DNA of 13,772 nucleotides from CAYQDF01 sp964416175 (lineage in GTDB: Bacteria; Chloroflexota; Anaerolineae; Anaerolineales; UBA4823), in the NCBI GenBank assembly GCA_964416175.1, contig CAYQDF010000083.1, forward strand, positions 1-13,772, given 5' to 3'. This document shows, in pieces, positions 1 through 7,240 of this stretch. The notes below the pieces were generated by a model. The model saw nothing but the letters and a program-made list of their open reading frames with translations, searched no databases and had not been told where the DNA came from. A program made the position numbers and the translations under genes. Numbering within the stretch: the first letter of the stretch is position 1; each line of letters begins with the position of its first letter.

Positions 1-1
1 A

Positions 2-250
2 GAGGCCCAGATCGTTCACTATGGCGGCCAGGGTGGTTCGCGAGTCGAGCCGATCCGATCGGTCATCGAGTGGCACCGTTCTTACTGGAGGTATTACAAT
101 AAACACCTGGCAAAGGATTATTTCTTTTTATTAAATTGGTTGTTTTACGGCGCCATGTTGATCAAACTGGCGGGATCGCTTGCCAGGAATCTGGTTCGCA
201 AGGATCAAATCGGCAGGACGCGGGCTGAACCCCGCTGGAAACCGGGTTGA
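2..250 (+). CDS. Glycosyltransferase family 2, C-terminal fragment (5' end outside window)
   Basis: An open frame enters from the left edge and stops at TGA 248-250, giving the last 82 residues. It shows an IVHYGGQGGSR strand like the C-terminal end of rhamnosyltransferase-type GT2 enzymes. An aromatic and basic stretch (HRSYWRYYNKHLAKDY) follows, then a hydrophobic, probably membrane-associated helix (FFLLNWLFYGAMLIKLAG). GT2 enzymes of this kind add sugars from nucleotide-sugar donors to lipid-linked glycans at the inner face of the membrane. The next gene, a WecA-like initiating transferase, starts 28 bases downstream on the same strand, which fits a polysaccharide operon. The catalytic domain lies outside the window, so the family call rests on the C-terminal pattern and context only. 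Confidence 0.6.
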   Translation, partial: EAQIVHYGGQGGSRVEPIRSVIEWHRSYWRYYNKHLAKDYFFLLNWLFYGAMLIKLAGSLARNLVRKDQIGRTRAEPRWKPG

Positions 251-278
251 TATCATTTCATTCAGCTGATGGGGATCA

Positions 279-1334
279 ATGCAGGTCGCTTCCATTTCGT
301 TTGTGTTTGAGTCGATCCTGGTTTCAGCCATCCTGACCGCAGCGCTGGCCTGGATTGCGATTCGAGTAGCAAGGCGCGCCGGGCTGCTGGACTTCCCGAA
401 CAGCGCCCCACACAAGCTGCACGAGAATCCCACACCGCTGGCTGGCGGACTTGCGCTGACCGGTTCGCTCCTGCTGACCAGCCTGATTTTCCAGACATAC
501 CGGGAGCCAGCTGTCACGGCTGCTTTCGCAGCGTGCCTACCAGTAGTTCTGTTTGGCCTGTGGGATGATTTCAAGGGAATCACCCCTTTGATCAAGCTCT
601 TTGGGCAGCTGCTGGCAGTCGTACTCCTGATCGTATTGGGTGTTTCCGTCAAGATCCTCGAGTCGCCGGAGTTCTTTATCGGAGGCGATCGAGCCATTTA
701 CATGTATTTCGACTGGCTGCTGACAGCAGTTTGGGTCATCGGGATAACCAATGCCTTCAATTTCGTCGACAGCATGGATGGACTGGCTGTCGGGCTGGCA
801 GGCATGGCGACTGCTTTCTTTATCCTGGTCGCCCTGGATTCAAACCAGCTGCTGCTCTCCCGCCACAGTGCATTGATCCTCGGTGCATGCATCGGTATTT
901 TCCTGTTCAATATGCCACCAGCCAGGCTGTTCCTGGGTGATTCGGGGGCGCAGACTTTGGGGACTATCCTGGCGGTCCTTGCAATAGCCTATCGTCCGTT
1001 GGGTGCCAACCAGTCTTCCTCCTGGGTTGTGCCGATCATGCTTTTGGGAGTCCCAATATTCGATATGGTCCTGGTCGTATTTTCCCGGTTGAGGAGAGGA
1101 AAGCCTGTATATTCAGCGGCTCGCGACCATACCTATCACCGGTTGGTCTCCCTGGGCTGGAATTCGAACCAGGCGGTGCTGTTCATGCAGATCACTTCAC
1201 TGCTCCTGGGATGCCTGGCTTTCCTGGTGTTATCAAGACCGCCTTTGATCGCCAACCTGATCTTTGCTGCTGTGATAATTGCGGGAATCCTGACGCTCTC
1301 CTATCTCGATAATCCCAGGTTTTTTAAGAGATGA
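279..1334 (+). CDS. WecA/TagO-like polyprenyl-phosphate sugar-1-phosphate transferase
   Basis: A 351-residue multipass membrane protein of the MraY/WecA/TagO superfamily. Such enzymes move a HexNAc-1-phosphate from a UDP-sugar to undecaprenyl phosphate, the first step of lipid-linked glycan assembly. Visible family motifs, in order: PHKLHENPTPLAGG (44-57), the Mg-binding LWDDF (94-98), NAFNFVDSMDGLA (158-170), RLFLGDSG (216-223), PIFD (259-262) and the cytoplasmic His loop DHTYHRL (283-289). About ten hydrophobic segments alternate with these loops. The length is usual for WecA/TagO and shorter loops separate it from typical MraY. The ATG at 279 follows GGGG (271-274); an in-frame TGA at 267-269 excludes a longer start. 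Its stop overlaps the next ATG (ATGA, 1331-1334). The sugar substrate cannot be read from sequence; the surrounding glycosyltransferase, Wzz and ligase genes favour surface polysaccharide over peptidoglycan. Confidence 0.9.
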   Translation: MQVASISFVFESILVSAILTAALAWIAIRVARRAGLLDFPNSAPHKLHENPTPLAGGLALTGSLLLTSLIFQTYREPAVTAAFAACLPVVLFGLWDDFKGITPLIKLFGQLLAVVLLIVLGVSVKILESPEFFIGGDRAIYMYFDWLLTAVWVIGITNAFNFVDSMDGLAVGLAGMATAFFILVALDSNQLLLSRHSALILGACIGIFLFNMPPARLFLGDSGAQTLGTILAVLAIAYRPLGANQSSSWVVPIMLLGVPIFDMVLVVFSRLRRGKPVYSAARDHTYHRLVSLGWNSNQAVLFMQITSLLLGCLAFLVLSRPPLIANLIFAAVIIAGILTLSYLDNPRFFKR

Positions 1335-2401
1335 AGCGAATTGATCGGGGCGAGTGGGTGCTCGGTGAGGAGATTTATAAAGCTCTCCACCGATGGGCGT
1401 TGATCGTTTCTTTTTTCTTGGTGGGCAGCCTGCTCGGGTTTTTGAGCTCCTGCCTCCTGCCTGCGCCTTATGAAGCGACACTCTCCCTGTTTGTCAACTT
1501 GAATCCTTACCGGGTACAGGAGGACCGATCCGTAGCCGCTTTTGCTCAAGCAGATTTCCGAAACATAGATGACTACAAACACTGGCAGATGTCTCAACTG
1601 AGCGTTCTGATGATGTCAGATGAATATCTCGAAGAGACTTTGAGCCGGGTTGTAGCAGATGGCGAATTCTGGAATGATGCGGATCTCGAATCCTTGCGCA
1701 GCTCTCTCCGCCTTTCCTGGCGGAATGCTGGCGAGTGGAAAATGGCGGCAAAGGCAAGCGATCCTGTTCAGGCGGTAAGCCTGGTTACAGCCTGGCGGCA
1801 GGTGAGCCTGGAAAAGATCAACGCTGCGCTCGAAAAATCTCGCCGCCTGTTCCGCCTCGAGCAAGAGATGCGGTCGTTGGAAGACTCGATCGACTCCAAC
1901 CTGGGACGCAGGGCCGCATTGCTTCGGGCTCAGAAATCATTGAACCAAATCTCGAATACCCTCGACGCGGAATCCGGTGGTCAAGCCATTCCACCACTCA
2001 CCCACGAAAAGCTCTGGATGTTGACAGCTGGGGCAGCAGACCTCACTGAAGGATGGCGAAGCTTGCTGAACTCATTTCCCTCTCAAAGTGCCAGGACTGA
2101 TAGCTATCGGAGCTGGATCGATCACGCCCAACTGATGATCGAAGCCGATCTGGAGCTGGTGGAACAGAAGATGACTGACCTGGAAGGTGAGCTGGATCAA
2201 GTGAATGCGAGGTGGGAAGAGACGCTACAGGCGAGCCAGGGATTGTCTCCCACCCTGGCAGTGAAGGTTGTGACGAACAGCGACGCCAGCGTCAGGCGCT
2301 CCCGGACTCCTGGCACCGCACTGCTGGCCGGGGGAACACTCGGTCTGCTCGGCTGGGGCATCCTGATCTTGGTGCAGATCTCCAGGAGGGATTATCTGTG
2401 A
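1331..2401 (+). CDS. Wzz-type polysaccharide chain-length determinant / co-polymerase
   Basis: A 356-residue protein with the two-membrane-helix layout of polysaccharide co-polymerases. It has a short cytoplasmic N-terminus, TM1 at about 22-44, a large charged and helical extracytoplasmic region, and TM2 at about 329-349 ending in a short basic tail. A proline/glycine-rich stretch just before and within TM2 (RTPGTALLAGGTLG) resembles the Wzz C-terminal motif. The middle (about 165-205 and 265-300) is rich in Glu, Leu, Arg and Gln and probably forms coiled coils. There is no C-terminal Walker-motif tyrosine kinase, so it is the Wzz class rather than the fused Wzc class. Family members set polymer length together with a Wzy polymerase. 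It overlaps its upstream neighbour by 4 bp and its downstream neighbour by 1 bp. Sequence similarity in this family is weak, so the call leans on topology and context. Confidence 0.75.
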   Translation: MKRIDRGEWVLGEEIYKALHRWALIVSFFLVGSLLGFLSSCLLPAPYEATLSLFVNLNPYRVQEDRSVAAFAQADFRNIDDYKHWQMSQLSVLMMSDEYLEETLSRVVADGEFWNDADLESLRSSLRLSWRNAGEWKMAAKASDPVQAVSLVTAWRQVSLEKINAALEKSRRLFRLEQEMRSLEDSIDSNLGRRAALLRAQKSLNQISNTLDAESGGQAIPPLTHEKLWMLTAGAADLTEGWRSLLNSFPSQSARTDSYRSWIDHAQLMIEADLELVEQKMTDLEGELDQVNARWEETLQASQGLSPTLAVKVVTNSDASVRRSRTPGTALLAGGTLGLLGWGILILVQISRRDYL

Positions 2402-3885
2402 TGCAGGTTAGCGAGACCAGATCCAACCGTGCAGGGATCGATTTCCTGGCTCGCCTGGCCTGGATCCTGTTCTTGATCACACTGCCGGTGACCAGCTTCC
2501 CTTACTTTCCCGACAATATCGGCGGTGGAACCCTGGTGCGCCCTTTGTCGCTTTATCCTCTACTGTTCTTACTGATCTTTGTAGTCGTCCCGCGTTTTCT
2601 AACCAAGCCTCTTCCAAGAACGCTGCTCTCGTTTTTGCCATTTGTCGTTGCTGTGATCGCTGCCAGCATTCTGGCGACGTTTCGAGATGTCGAAGGGCTT
2701 CAAGGGGTGACGGTCCTGGCTCGCACACTGCGGGCTCTTGCCACGCTGGGATTCGGGGCAGCGATGTATCTGGCCGTCGTTCTCTGGCCCGCCTCTCTGG
2801 AGGAGCTCGACAAAACCTTGCGCTGGTTGTATATCGGTTTTGCGATCGCCCTGGCCTGGGGGACTCTCCAGGTTGTCTATATCATCACCGCGGATCCTGA
2901 CTGGTTCAACCTGATGAATGCCGCCCAGGAAGCCGTCTCCATCCGGCGGTTGTTCCCGAACCGGGTTTCTGGGATGACCTATGAACCGAATTGGTTTGCC
3001 GATCAGATCAGTTTCCTGTACCTGCCCTGGCTCCTGGCGGCGGTCTTGACTGGAACGACAGCTTTCCGCCGGCGATGGCGCTGGCTGACTTTCGAGGCCA
3101 TTCTACTGGCATGGTCGTTGGTCCTGCTTCCATTCACGTTTTCCCGGGCTGGTCTGACAATCGCGGTCGTTGTCGTCATCCTGGGAATCCTGTTCTTCCG
3201 GCGGTACAAGTCCCAGGAAGAAGGAGTGAAACGCAGAGCTACGCGCGGCGTGATTCTGCGGCTGCTCGAAGCAGGCGTCCTGCTGGCTGCCTTGGCAGCT
3301 TTGACTTATTTTGCCGGGACGCGGAACGAGTTCTTTGCCCGGGTGTGGGATTACTGGAGGCGAAGACCTGACCAGGGTTACGTCCGGTATCTCTTCGATT
3401 ATTTCGAGTACCTGGGTTTTGGAGCAAGGTTCACCTACTGGGAGACTGCTTATAACATCTTCGAGGAGAATCCTGTCTCCGGAGTTGGTCTCGGGAATTA
3501 TGCTTTCTACTTCGATCAAGCCCTGCCGGATCGGCCTTTGTCCATCCAACCCGAAGTCCTCCGCCTGATCGTTCCTGAAGAGGGGCGCAACAGGTTGATC
3601 ACCGCGAAGAATTTCTTCCTCCGACTGCTGGCAGAAACAGGTCTGCTCGGCGCAGCCACTTTCCTGGGATTCCTGGCGGCAATTGTTGGGTGTGCCCTGT
3701 TCCTGTGGTTTTCCAACTCCCAGCAGAGCAAATTTTGGGGAACTGGAAGTCTGCTGGGTCTGATTGCTTTTATATTGGCATCCTTCTCATTCGATTCATT
3801 TGCTGTCCCCAACCTCTGGATCGTGTTTGGTCTGATCACCTCGGCAGCACATCTGGAAAGAGGCGTCATTCGGGAATTTGATTAG
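2401..3885 (+). CDS. O-antigen ligase/polymerase-like (Wzy_C) membrane protein
   Basis: A 494-residue multipass membrane protein of the O-antigen ligase / Wzy polymerase superfamily, which joins or polymerises lipid-linked glycans outside the membrane. Signature pieces are FTFSRAG (245-251) at the start of the conserved region, GARFTYWETAYNIFEENP (341-358) followed by VSGVGLGNY, and KNFFLRLLAETGLLG (403-417) opening the last helices. The loop between about 305 and 400 is the large periplasmic-type loop of this family, with several Arg residues. The start chosen is ATG 2401, 10 bases after AGGAGGG (2384-2390). An in-frame GTG at 2398 is possible. A still longer open frame reaching back to 2212 would only reuse the Wzz coding region. 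Whether it is a polymerase or a ligase cannot be told from sequence. The stop is TAG 3883-3885. Confidence 0.82.
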   Translation: MQVSETRSNRAGIDFLARLAWILFLITLPVTSFPYFPDNIGGGTLVRPLSLYPLLFLLIFVVVPRFLTKPLPRTLLSFLPFVVAVIAASILATFRDVEGLQGVTVLARTLRALATLGFGAAMYLAVVLWPASLEELDKTLRWLYIGFAIALAWGTLQVVYIITADPDWFNLMNAAQEAVSIRRLFPNRVSGMTYEPNWFADQISFLYLPWLLAAVLTGTTAFRRRWRWLTFEAILLAWSLVLLPFTFSRAGLTIAVVVVILGILFFRRYKSQEEGVKRRATRGVILRLLEAGVLLAALAALTYFAGTRNEFFARVWDYWRRRPDQGYVRYLFDYFEYLGFGARFTYWETAYNIFEENPVSGVGLGNYAFYFDQALPDRPLSIQPEVLRLIVPEEGRNRLITAKNFFLRLLAETGLLGAATFLGFLAAIVGCALFLWFSNSQQSKFWGTGSLLGLIAFILASFSFDSFAVPNLWIVFGLITSAAHLERGVIREFD

Positions 3886-3899
3886 ATTGGTAGTCTAAT
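3881..3899 (+). repeat. Inverted repeat spanning ligase stop and protease start
   Basis: ATTAGA (3881-3886), a 7-base spacer, then TCTAAT (3894-3899) form a perfect 6-bp inverted repeat. The left arm contains the ligase TAG and the right arm contains the A and T of the protease ATG. No Shine-Dalgarno sequence is visible before that ATG. The repeat is short and AT-rich, so it could be chance, a weak start-masking hairpin or a protein site. Confidence 0.35.
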
Positions 3900-5928
3900 G
3901 GAGAATATTTCTAATAGAAGTCTGTGGATATTGGTTCCAGGCGCAGTATTCCTGAGCTGTCTGGTAATATGTGCCTGCATTGGATTTTCAGGTTTCCTGG
4001 GATATGGAATCTTCTCGTCCAGCAAACTTAATGAAACCGGACTCGGGACGCAGGCGAACACGCCGGTCGTCGTGCGTCCGACCCCGGATGACGATCATCC
4101 TGGATCAGGACTGGCAGCGCTTTCCTCCTCTGGCATGGAAACCCTGGAAACATTGCAGGAGACGAAGGTGCCGATCAGTGATCTCCGTGAACTCTCCAAA
4201 CGTTTTCACGGGAGGACTGACATTCCGGCGATTGCAGATACTTACATACAGCCATTGAAACCTGGAGTGAGGGAAGAATTTTGGGTTTCGAACGTCGATT
4301 CAAATAAAAACAGGCGAATCACGGCCACATTGGTGTATGTGACCGATCATGTTTACTTTTGGGTGGGCGAAGGCATCGATTTTGACAACGAAGCAGTCGA
4401 GACCCTGGTAGAGACGTTCGAAAATGAGATCTATCCAACGACCCGGGATTATTTTGGCAGCGAATGGACACCGGGAATTGACGGCGATCCGCATTTATAC
4501 CTGCTCTATGTCGACGACCTGGGAAGGAACCTGGCGGGATACTTCTCATCAACCGACGAGCTGCATCCGCTTGCACATCCATACTCCAACGGTCACGAGA
4601 TGTTCCTGCTAAATTCTGATAATCTTCGCCTCGATGAGGAATTCACGTTTGGAGTCCTGGCTCATGAGTTCCAACACATGATCCACTGGCAGCAGGACAG
4701 AAACGAGGCATCCTGGGTGAACGAGGGATTATCCGAGCTGGCGGCATTCCTGAACGGATACGAGGTGGGTTCAGATTACAGCTATATCCGGAACACAGAC
4801 ATCCAGCTCAACGATTGGCCTGACAGTCCCGGGAGGACCGCGCCTCATTACGGCGCGGCATTCCTTTTCTTCACATATCTCCTCGACCGTTTTGGCGAAA
4901 CCCTCGTCGAGGCTCTTGTCGCCGAACCTGAAAACGGGCTGGAGGGAGTCGATCAGGTGCTGGACAATTACCCGGCAGGGGATCCATCCGCTGAAGAGCA
5001 ACTCACAGCTGAAGACCTGTTCATGGATTGGGTCCTGGCTTCATATCTCAAAGACGAGAAGGTCGGGGATGGACGTTATACCTATCATGTTTACCCTGAA
5101 GCCCCGCAGGCGAACGCAACGGAGTTGATTGAGGACTGTCCACTCCCACTACAAGTGAGGGACGTGTCTCAATTTGGCGTGGATTACATCCGGATCACCT
5201 GCCCGGGATCCCATACCCTTCGCTTCCAGGGTTCGGTCCAGGCTAAGGTCCTCCCTGAAGACCCTCATTCAGGAAAATATGCATTCTGGTCGAATAGAGG
5301 CGATGAAGCAGACATGACCCTGACGCGTGAGTTTGATTTCAGGGGGTATTCCGGTCCCCTCACGTTGACTTATTGGACATGGTACGACCTTGAGGAAGAT
5401 TACGACTATGTTTATCTCTCTGCCTCTGAGGACCTTTCGCAATGGGATATCCTCATGACCCCTTCTGGCACTGCGGAGGATCCCTCCGGGAACAGCTTTG
5501 GATGGGGATATAACGGAGATTCCGACGGTTGGATCCAGGAATCAGTCGACCTATCGAGATACGCGGGGAAGATAGTCTATCTCCGCTTTGAATATGTGAC
5601 GGATGCTGCTGTGACGGGGGACGGCATGTTGGTCGACGACATTGCCATCCCTGAGATTGGATATTTCCAAGATGCGGAAAAAGGTTTTGGAGGATGGGAA
5701 GCCAGCGGTTGGGTGCGCATTCAGAACTTACTGCCCCAGACCTTCCGCCTGGCTTTGATCTCCATTAACGATGGAAAAACGACCGTGGAACATATCTCTG
5801 TCGAGTCGGATGTAAGCGCCGAAATCCCCCTGACCCTGGAAAGAAACGCAGAAGCCGTCCTGGTTGTGAGCGGGACATCCCGCTATACGCGCCAGAAAGC
5901 AGCTTACCAGTTCGAAGTCCTCCCCTGA
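3898..5928 (+). CDS. Secreted or membrane-anchored zinc metalloprotease, immune inhibitor A-like
   Basis: A 676-residue protein with a hydrophobic N-terminal segment (about 9-39) acting as signal peptide or anchor, then a Thr/Pro/Asp-rich linker (about 52-70). The catalytic domain carries HEFQH (256-260) followed by WVNEGLSE (273-280). This is a gluzincin-type site, with H256, H260 and probably E276 as zinc ligands and E257 as the catalytic base. The C-terminal half has repeated aromatic and acidic beta-strand patterns (about 455-590, including SNRGDEADMTL and RFEYVTDAAVTGDG, then LVDDIAIPE). These resemble the carbohydrate-binding-like domain of InhA/M6 proteases. A final beta-sandwich (about 595-676) follows. 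The sole plausible start is ATG 3898, since an in-frame TAG lies 12 bases upstream; no good ribosome site is seen, which suggests coupling to the ligase gene. Substrate is unknown. Two Cys residues (414 and 435) could form a disulfide outside the cell. Confidence 0.82.
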   Translation: MENISNRSLWILVPGAVFLSCLVICACIGFSGFLGYGIFSSSKLNETGLGTQANTPVVVRPTPDDDHPGSGLAALSSSGMETLETLQETKVPISDLRELSKRFHGRTDIPAIADTYIQPLKPGVREEFWVSNVDSNKNRRITATLVYVTDHVYFWVGEGIDFDNEAVETLVETFENEIYPTTRDYFGSEWTPGIDGDPHLYLLYVDDLGRNLAGYFSSTDELHPLAHPYSNGHEMFLLNSDNLRLDEEFTFGVLAHEFQHMIHWQQDRNEASWVNEGLSELAAFLNGYEVGSDYSYIRNTDIQLNDWPDSPGRTAPHYGAAFLFFTYLLDRFGETLVEALVAEPENGLEGVDQVLDNYPAGDPSAEEQLTAEDLFMDWVLASYLKDEKVGDGRYTYHVYPEAPQANATELIEDCPLPLQVRDVSQFGVDYIRITCPGSHTLRFQGSVQAKVLPEDPHSGKYAFWSNRGDEADMTLTREFDFRGYSGPLTLTYWTWYDLEEDYDYVYLSASEDLSQWDILMTPSGTAEDPSGNSFGWGYNGDSDGWIQESVDLSRYAGKIVYLRFEYVTDAAVTGDGMLVDDIAIPEIGYFQDAEKGFGGWEASGWVRIQNLLPQTFRLALISINDGKTTVEHISVESDVSAEIPLTLERNAEAVLVVSGTSRYTRQKAAYQFEVLP

Positions 5929-5956
5929 AAAGGGGATAAGAAACCAGCTATCCAGA

Positions 5957-6178
5957 TCAGGCGGAAGTTTTCGGCTCGCGCAGAGCGGCAAGCTGACGCT
6001 CTAGCTCAGCCCGTCTTTCGGCGGCCGCGTGCATGATGTCCGCCCGGATTTGTTCAGCCCGGGTGACGATGGTTGACCGTAGATTTTCTCCCGAGCTGGG
6101 GGCAAGTAAGATCGCAGCAGTCGCTCCAACAGCCCCACCGATGACGACCCCTAGAATGAAGCTGGATATCCGGCTCAT
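5957..6178 (-). CDS. YtxH-family small membrane protein
   Basis: A 73-residue protein. A glycine/alanine-rich transmembrane segment (about 7-26, FILGVVIGGAVGATAAILLA) is followed by the family motif LLAPSSGENLR (24-34). A charged amphipathic helix rich in Arg, Glu and Ala comes next and probably forms a short coiled coil. This is the layout of YtxH-domain proteins, usually annotated as general-stress or gas-vesicle-like proteins of unknown biochemical role. The start at 6178 is well supported: on the - strand AAAGGAG lies 6 bases before ATG. It is convergent with the protease gene (28 bases between stops) and divergent from add. Confidence 0.8.
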   Translation of the reverse strand: MSRISSFILGVVIGGAVGATAAILLAPSSGENLRSTIVTRAEQIRADIMHAAAERRAELERQLAALREPKTSA

Positions 6179-6220
6179 GCCAAACTCCTTTGAGTGTCAG
6201 ACTGGTTGTCCTGCTGGCAA

Positions 6221-6228
6221 ATTATAAT
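6221..6228. promoter_or_regulatory. Palindromic -10 element shared by divergent promoters
   Basis: ATTATAAT is its own reverse complement and lies in the 66-bp gap between the divergent YtxH and add genes. On the + strand it gives a perfect TATAAT (6223-6228), which would start RNA near 6235, only about 10 bases before the add ATG. On the - strand it gives TATAAT at 6226-6221, leaving about 36 bases of leader with a good ribosome site before the YtxH start. No convincing -35 box is seen on either side, so this is a candidate only. Confidence 0.45.
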
Positions 6229-6244
6229 CCCTTAAAACGGGACC

Positions 6245-7240
6245 ATGCTGCCAATCATAGACCTACACCGCCATATTGAAGGCGCTGTCCGGTTATCGAC
6301 CATATTTGACCTGGGGCGAAAATTCAACCTGCCCTTACCGGGATCTGATATCGAATCCCTGCGCCCGCACGTCCAGGTGACCGATCCACAGCCTGGGGTG
6401 ATGGCTTTCATCGCCAGGTTCAAATGGGCCGTTGGAGTGATGGTGGATTATGTATCTTGCCAGCGCATCGCCTATGAAACCGTGATGGATGCCAGCAATG
6501 AAGGGCTGGACTACATTGAGTTGCGCTTCAGCCCCTGGTTCATGGCAGAACCACACAGCCTGAATCCGGAAGGAGTGGTCGAAGCCGTGATCGATGGGGT
6601 GCGATCCGCACGGGAGAACACTGCCATGATGGTGAACCTGATCGGGATACTCAGCAGGACTTATGGTCCGAGCGTCGCCTGGGAGGAGCTGGGAGCACTT
6701 TTGCGGTACAAAGACCACATGGTTGGGCTTGACCTGGCAGGAGATGAGGCGAATTATCCTGGTGATCTCTTCGAAGGCCACTTCCGGGTCGCGCGGGAGG
6801 CAGGCTGGCAGATCACGGTCCATGCCGGGGAGGCAGCCGGACCGGAAAGCATCTGGCAGGCTGTGCGCGAGCTGGGGGCAAGCCGGATTGGTCATGCAGT
6901 CCATGCCCCAGAGGATCAGGCGCTGATGGCTTACCTTGCTGAGAACCGGATCGGGATTGAGGCAAACCTGACCAGCAATGTGCAGACCATGACGGTGAGC
7001 GATTACGCCAGTCACCCCCTGAAATTTTTCCTTGAAAGCGGTTTATTGGCCACGATCAACACGGACGATCCGGCGATCAGCGGGATCGATCTTGCTCATG
7101 AGTATCATTTCGCTGCTCCTGCTGCGGGATTGAGCCAGGAGCAAATAAATCAAACCCGGCGCAACGCCCTGGAGATTGCATTCCTGTCCGCGGAAGAGAA
7201 GGAAAAGCTGACGGCGAATAACACTGCTTATGATCAATAA
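6245..7240 (+). CDS. add: Adenosine deaminase
   Basis: A 331-residue zinc hydrolase that converts adenosine or deoxyadenosine to inosine or deoxyinosine in purine salvage. It matches the E. coli Add pattern along its whole length as I recall it. Motifs are DLHRHIEGAVR (6-16; H8 and H10 bind zinc), ELRFSPWFM (92-100), GLDLAGDE (161-168), TVHAGEAAGPESIWQA (191-206; H193 zinc, E196 catalytic), RIGHAVH (214-220; H217), LTSNVQT (242-248) and INTDDP (271-276; D274 zinc). All metal and catalytic residues are present. The usual HLDG after the first histidines is HIEG here, so the residue that contacts the ribose 5'-hydroxyl in mammalian ADA (Asp) is Glu12. The start leaves only five residues before the first strand, as in relatives. 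The ribosome site is weak. The sulfotransferase gene begins inside its last 11 bases. Confidence 0.93.
   Translation: MLPIIDLHRHIEGAVRLSTIFDLGRKFNLPLPGSDIESLRPHVQVTDPQPGVMAFIARFKWAVGVMVDYVSCQRIAYETVMDASNEGLDYIELRFSPWFMAEPHSLNPEGVVEAVIDGVRSARENTAMMVNLIGILSRTYGPSVAWEELGALLRYKDHMVGLDLAGDEANYPGDLFEGHFRVAREAGWQITVHAGEAAGPESIWQAVRELGASRIGHAVHAPEDQALMAYLAENRIGIEANLTSNVQTMTVSDYASHPLKFFLESGLLATINTDDPAISGIDLAHEYHFAAPAAGLSQEQINQTRRNALEIAFLSAEEKEKLTANNTAYDQ

Noticed and set aside
2212..2400. Longer N-terminus for the ligase-like protein
   Set aside because: It would overlap the Wzz gene by 190 bases with low-complexity translation, while ATG 2401 has AGGAGGG at proper spacing.
5921..5936. Hairpin TCCCC-TGAAAA-GGGGA at the protease stop codon
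   Set aside because: It has only five pairs and no T-run on either strand, so it is not a convincing terminator.
6335..7015. A 226-codon open frame on the - strand inside add
   Set aside because: It is antisense to the conserved adenosine deaminase motifs and has no domain pattern.
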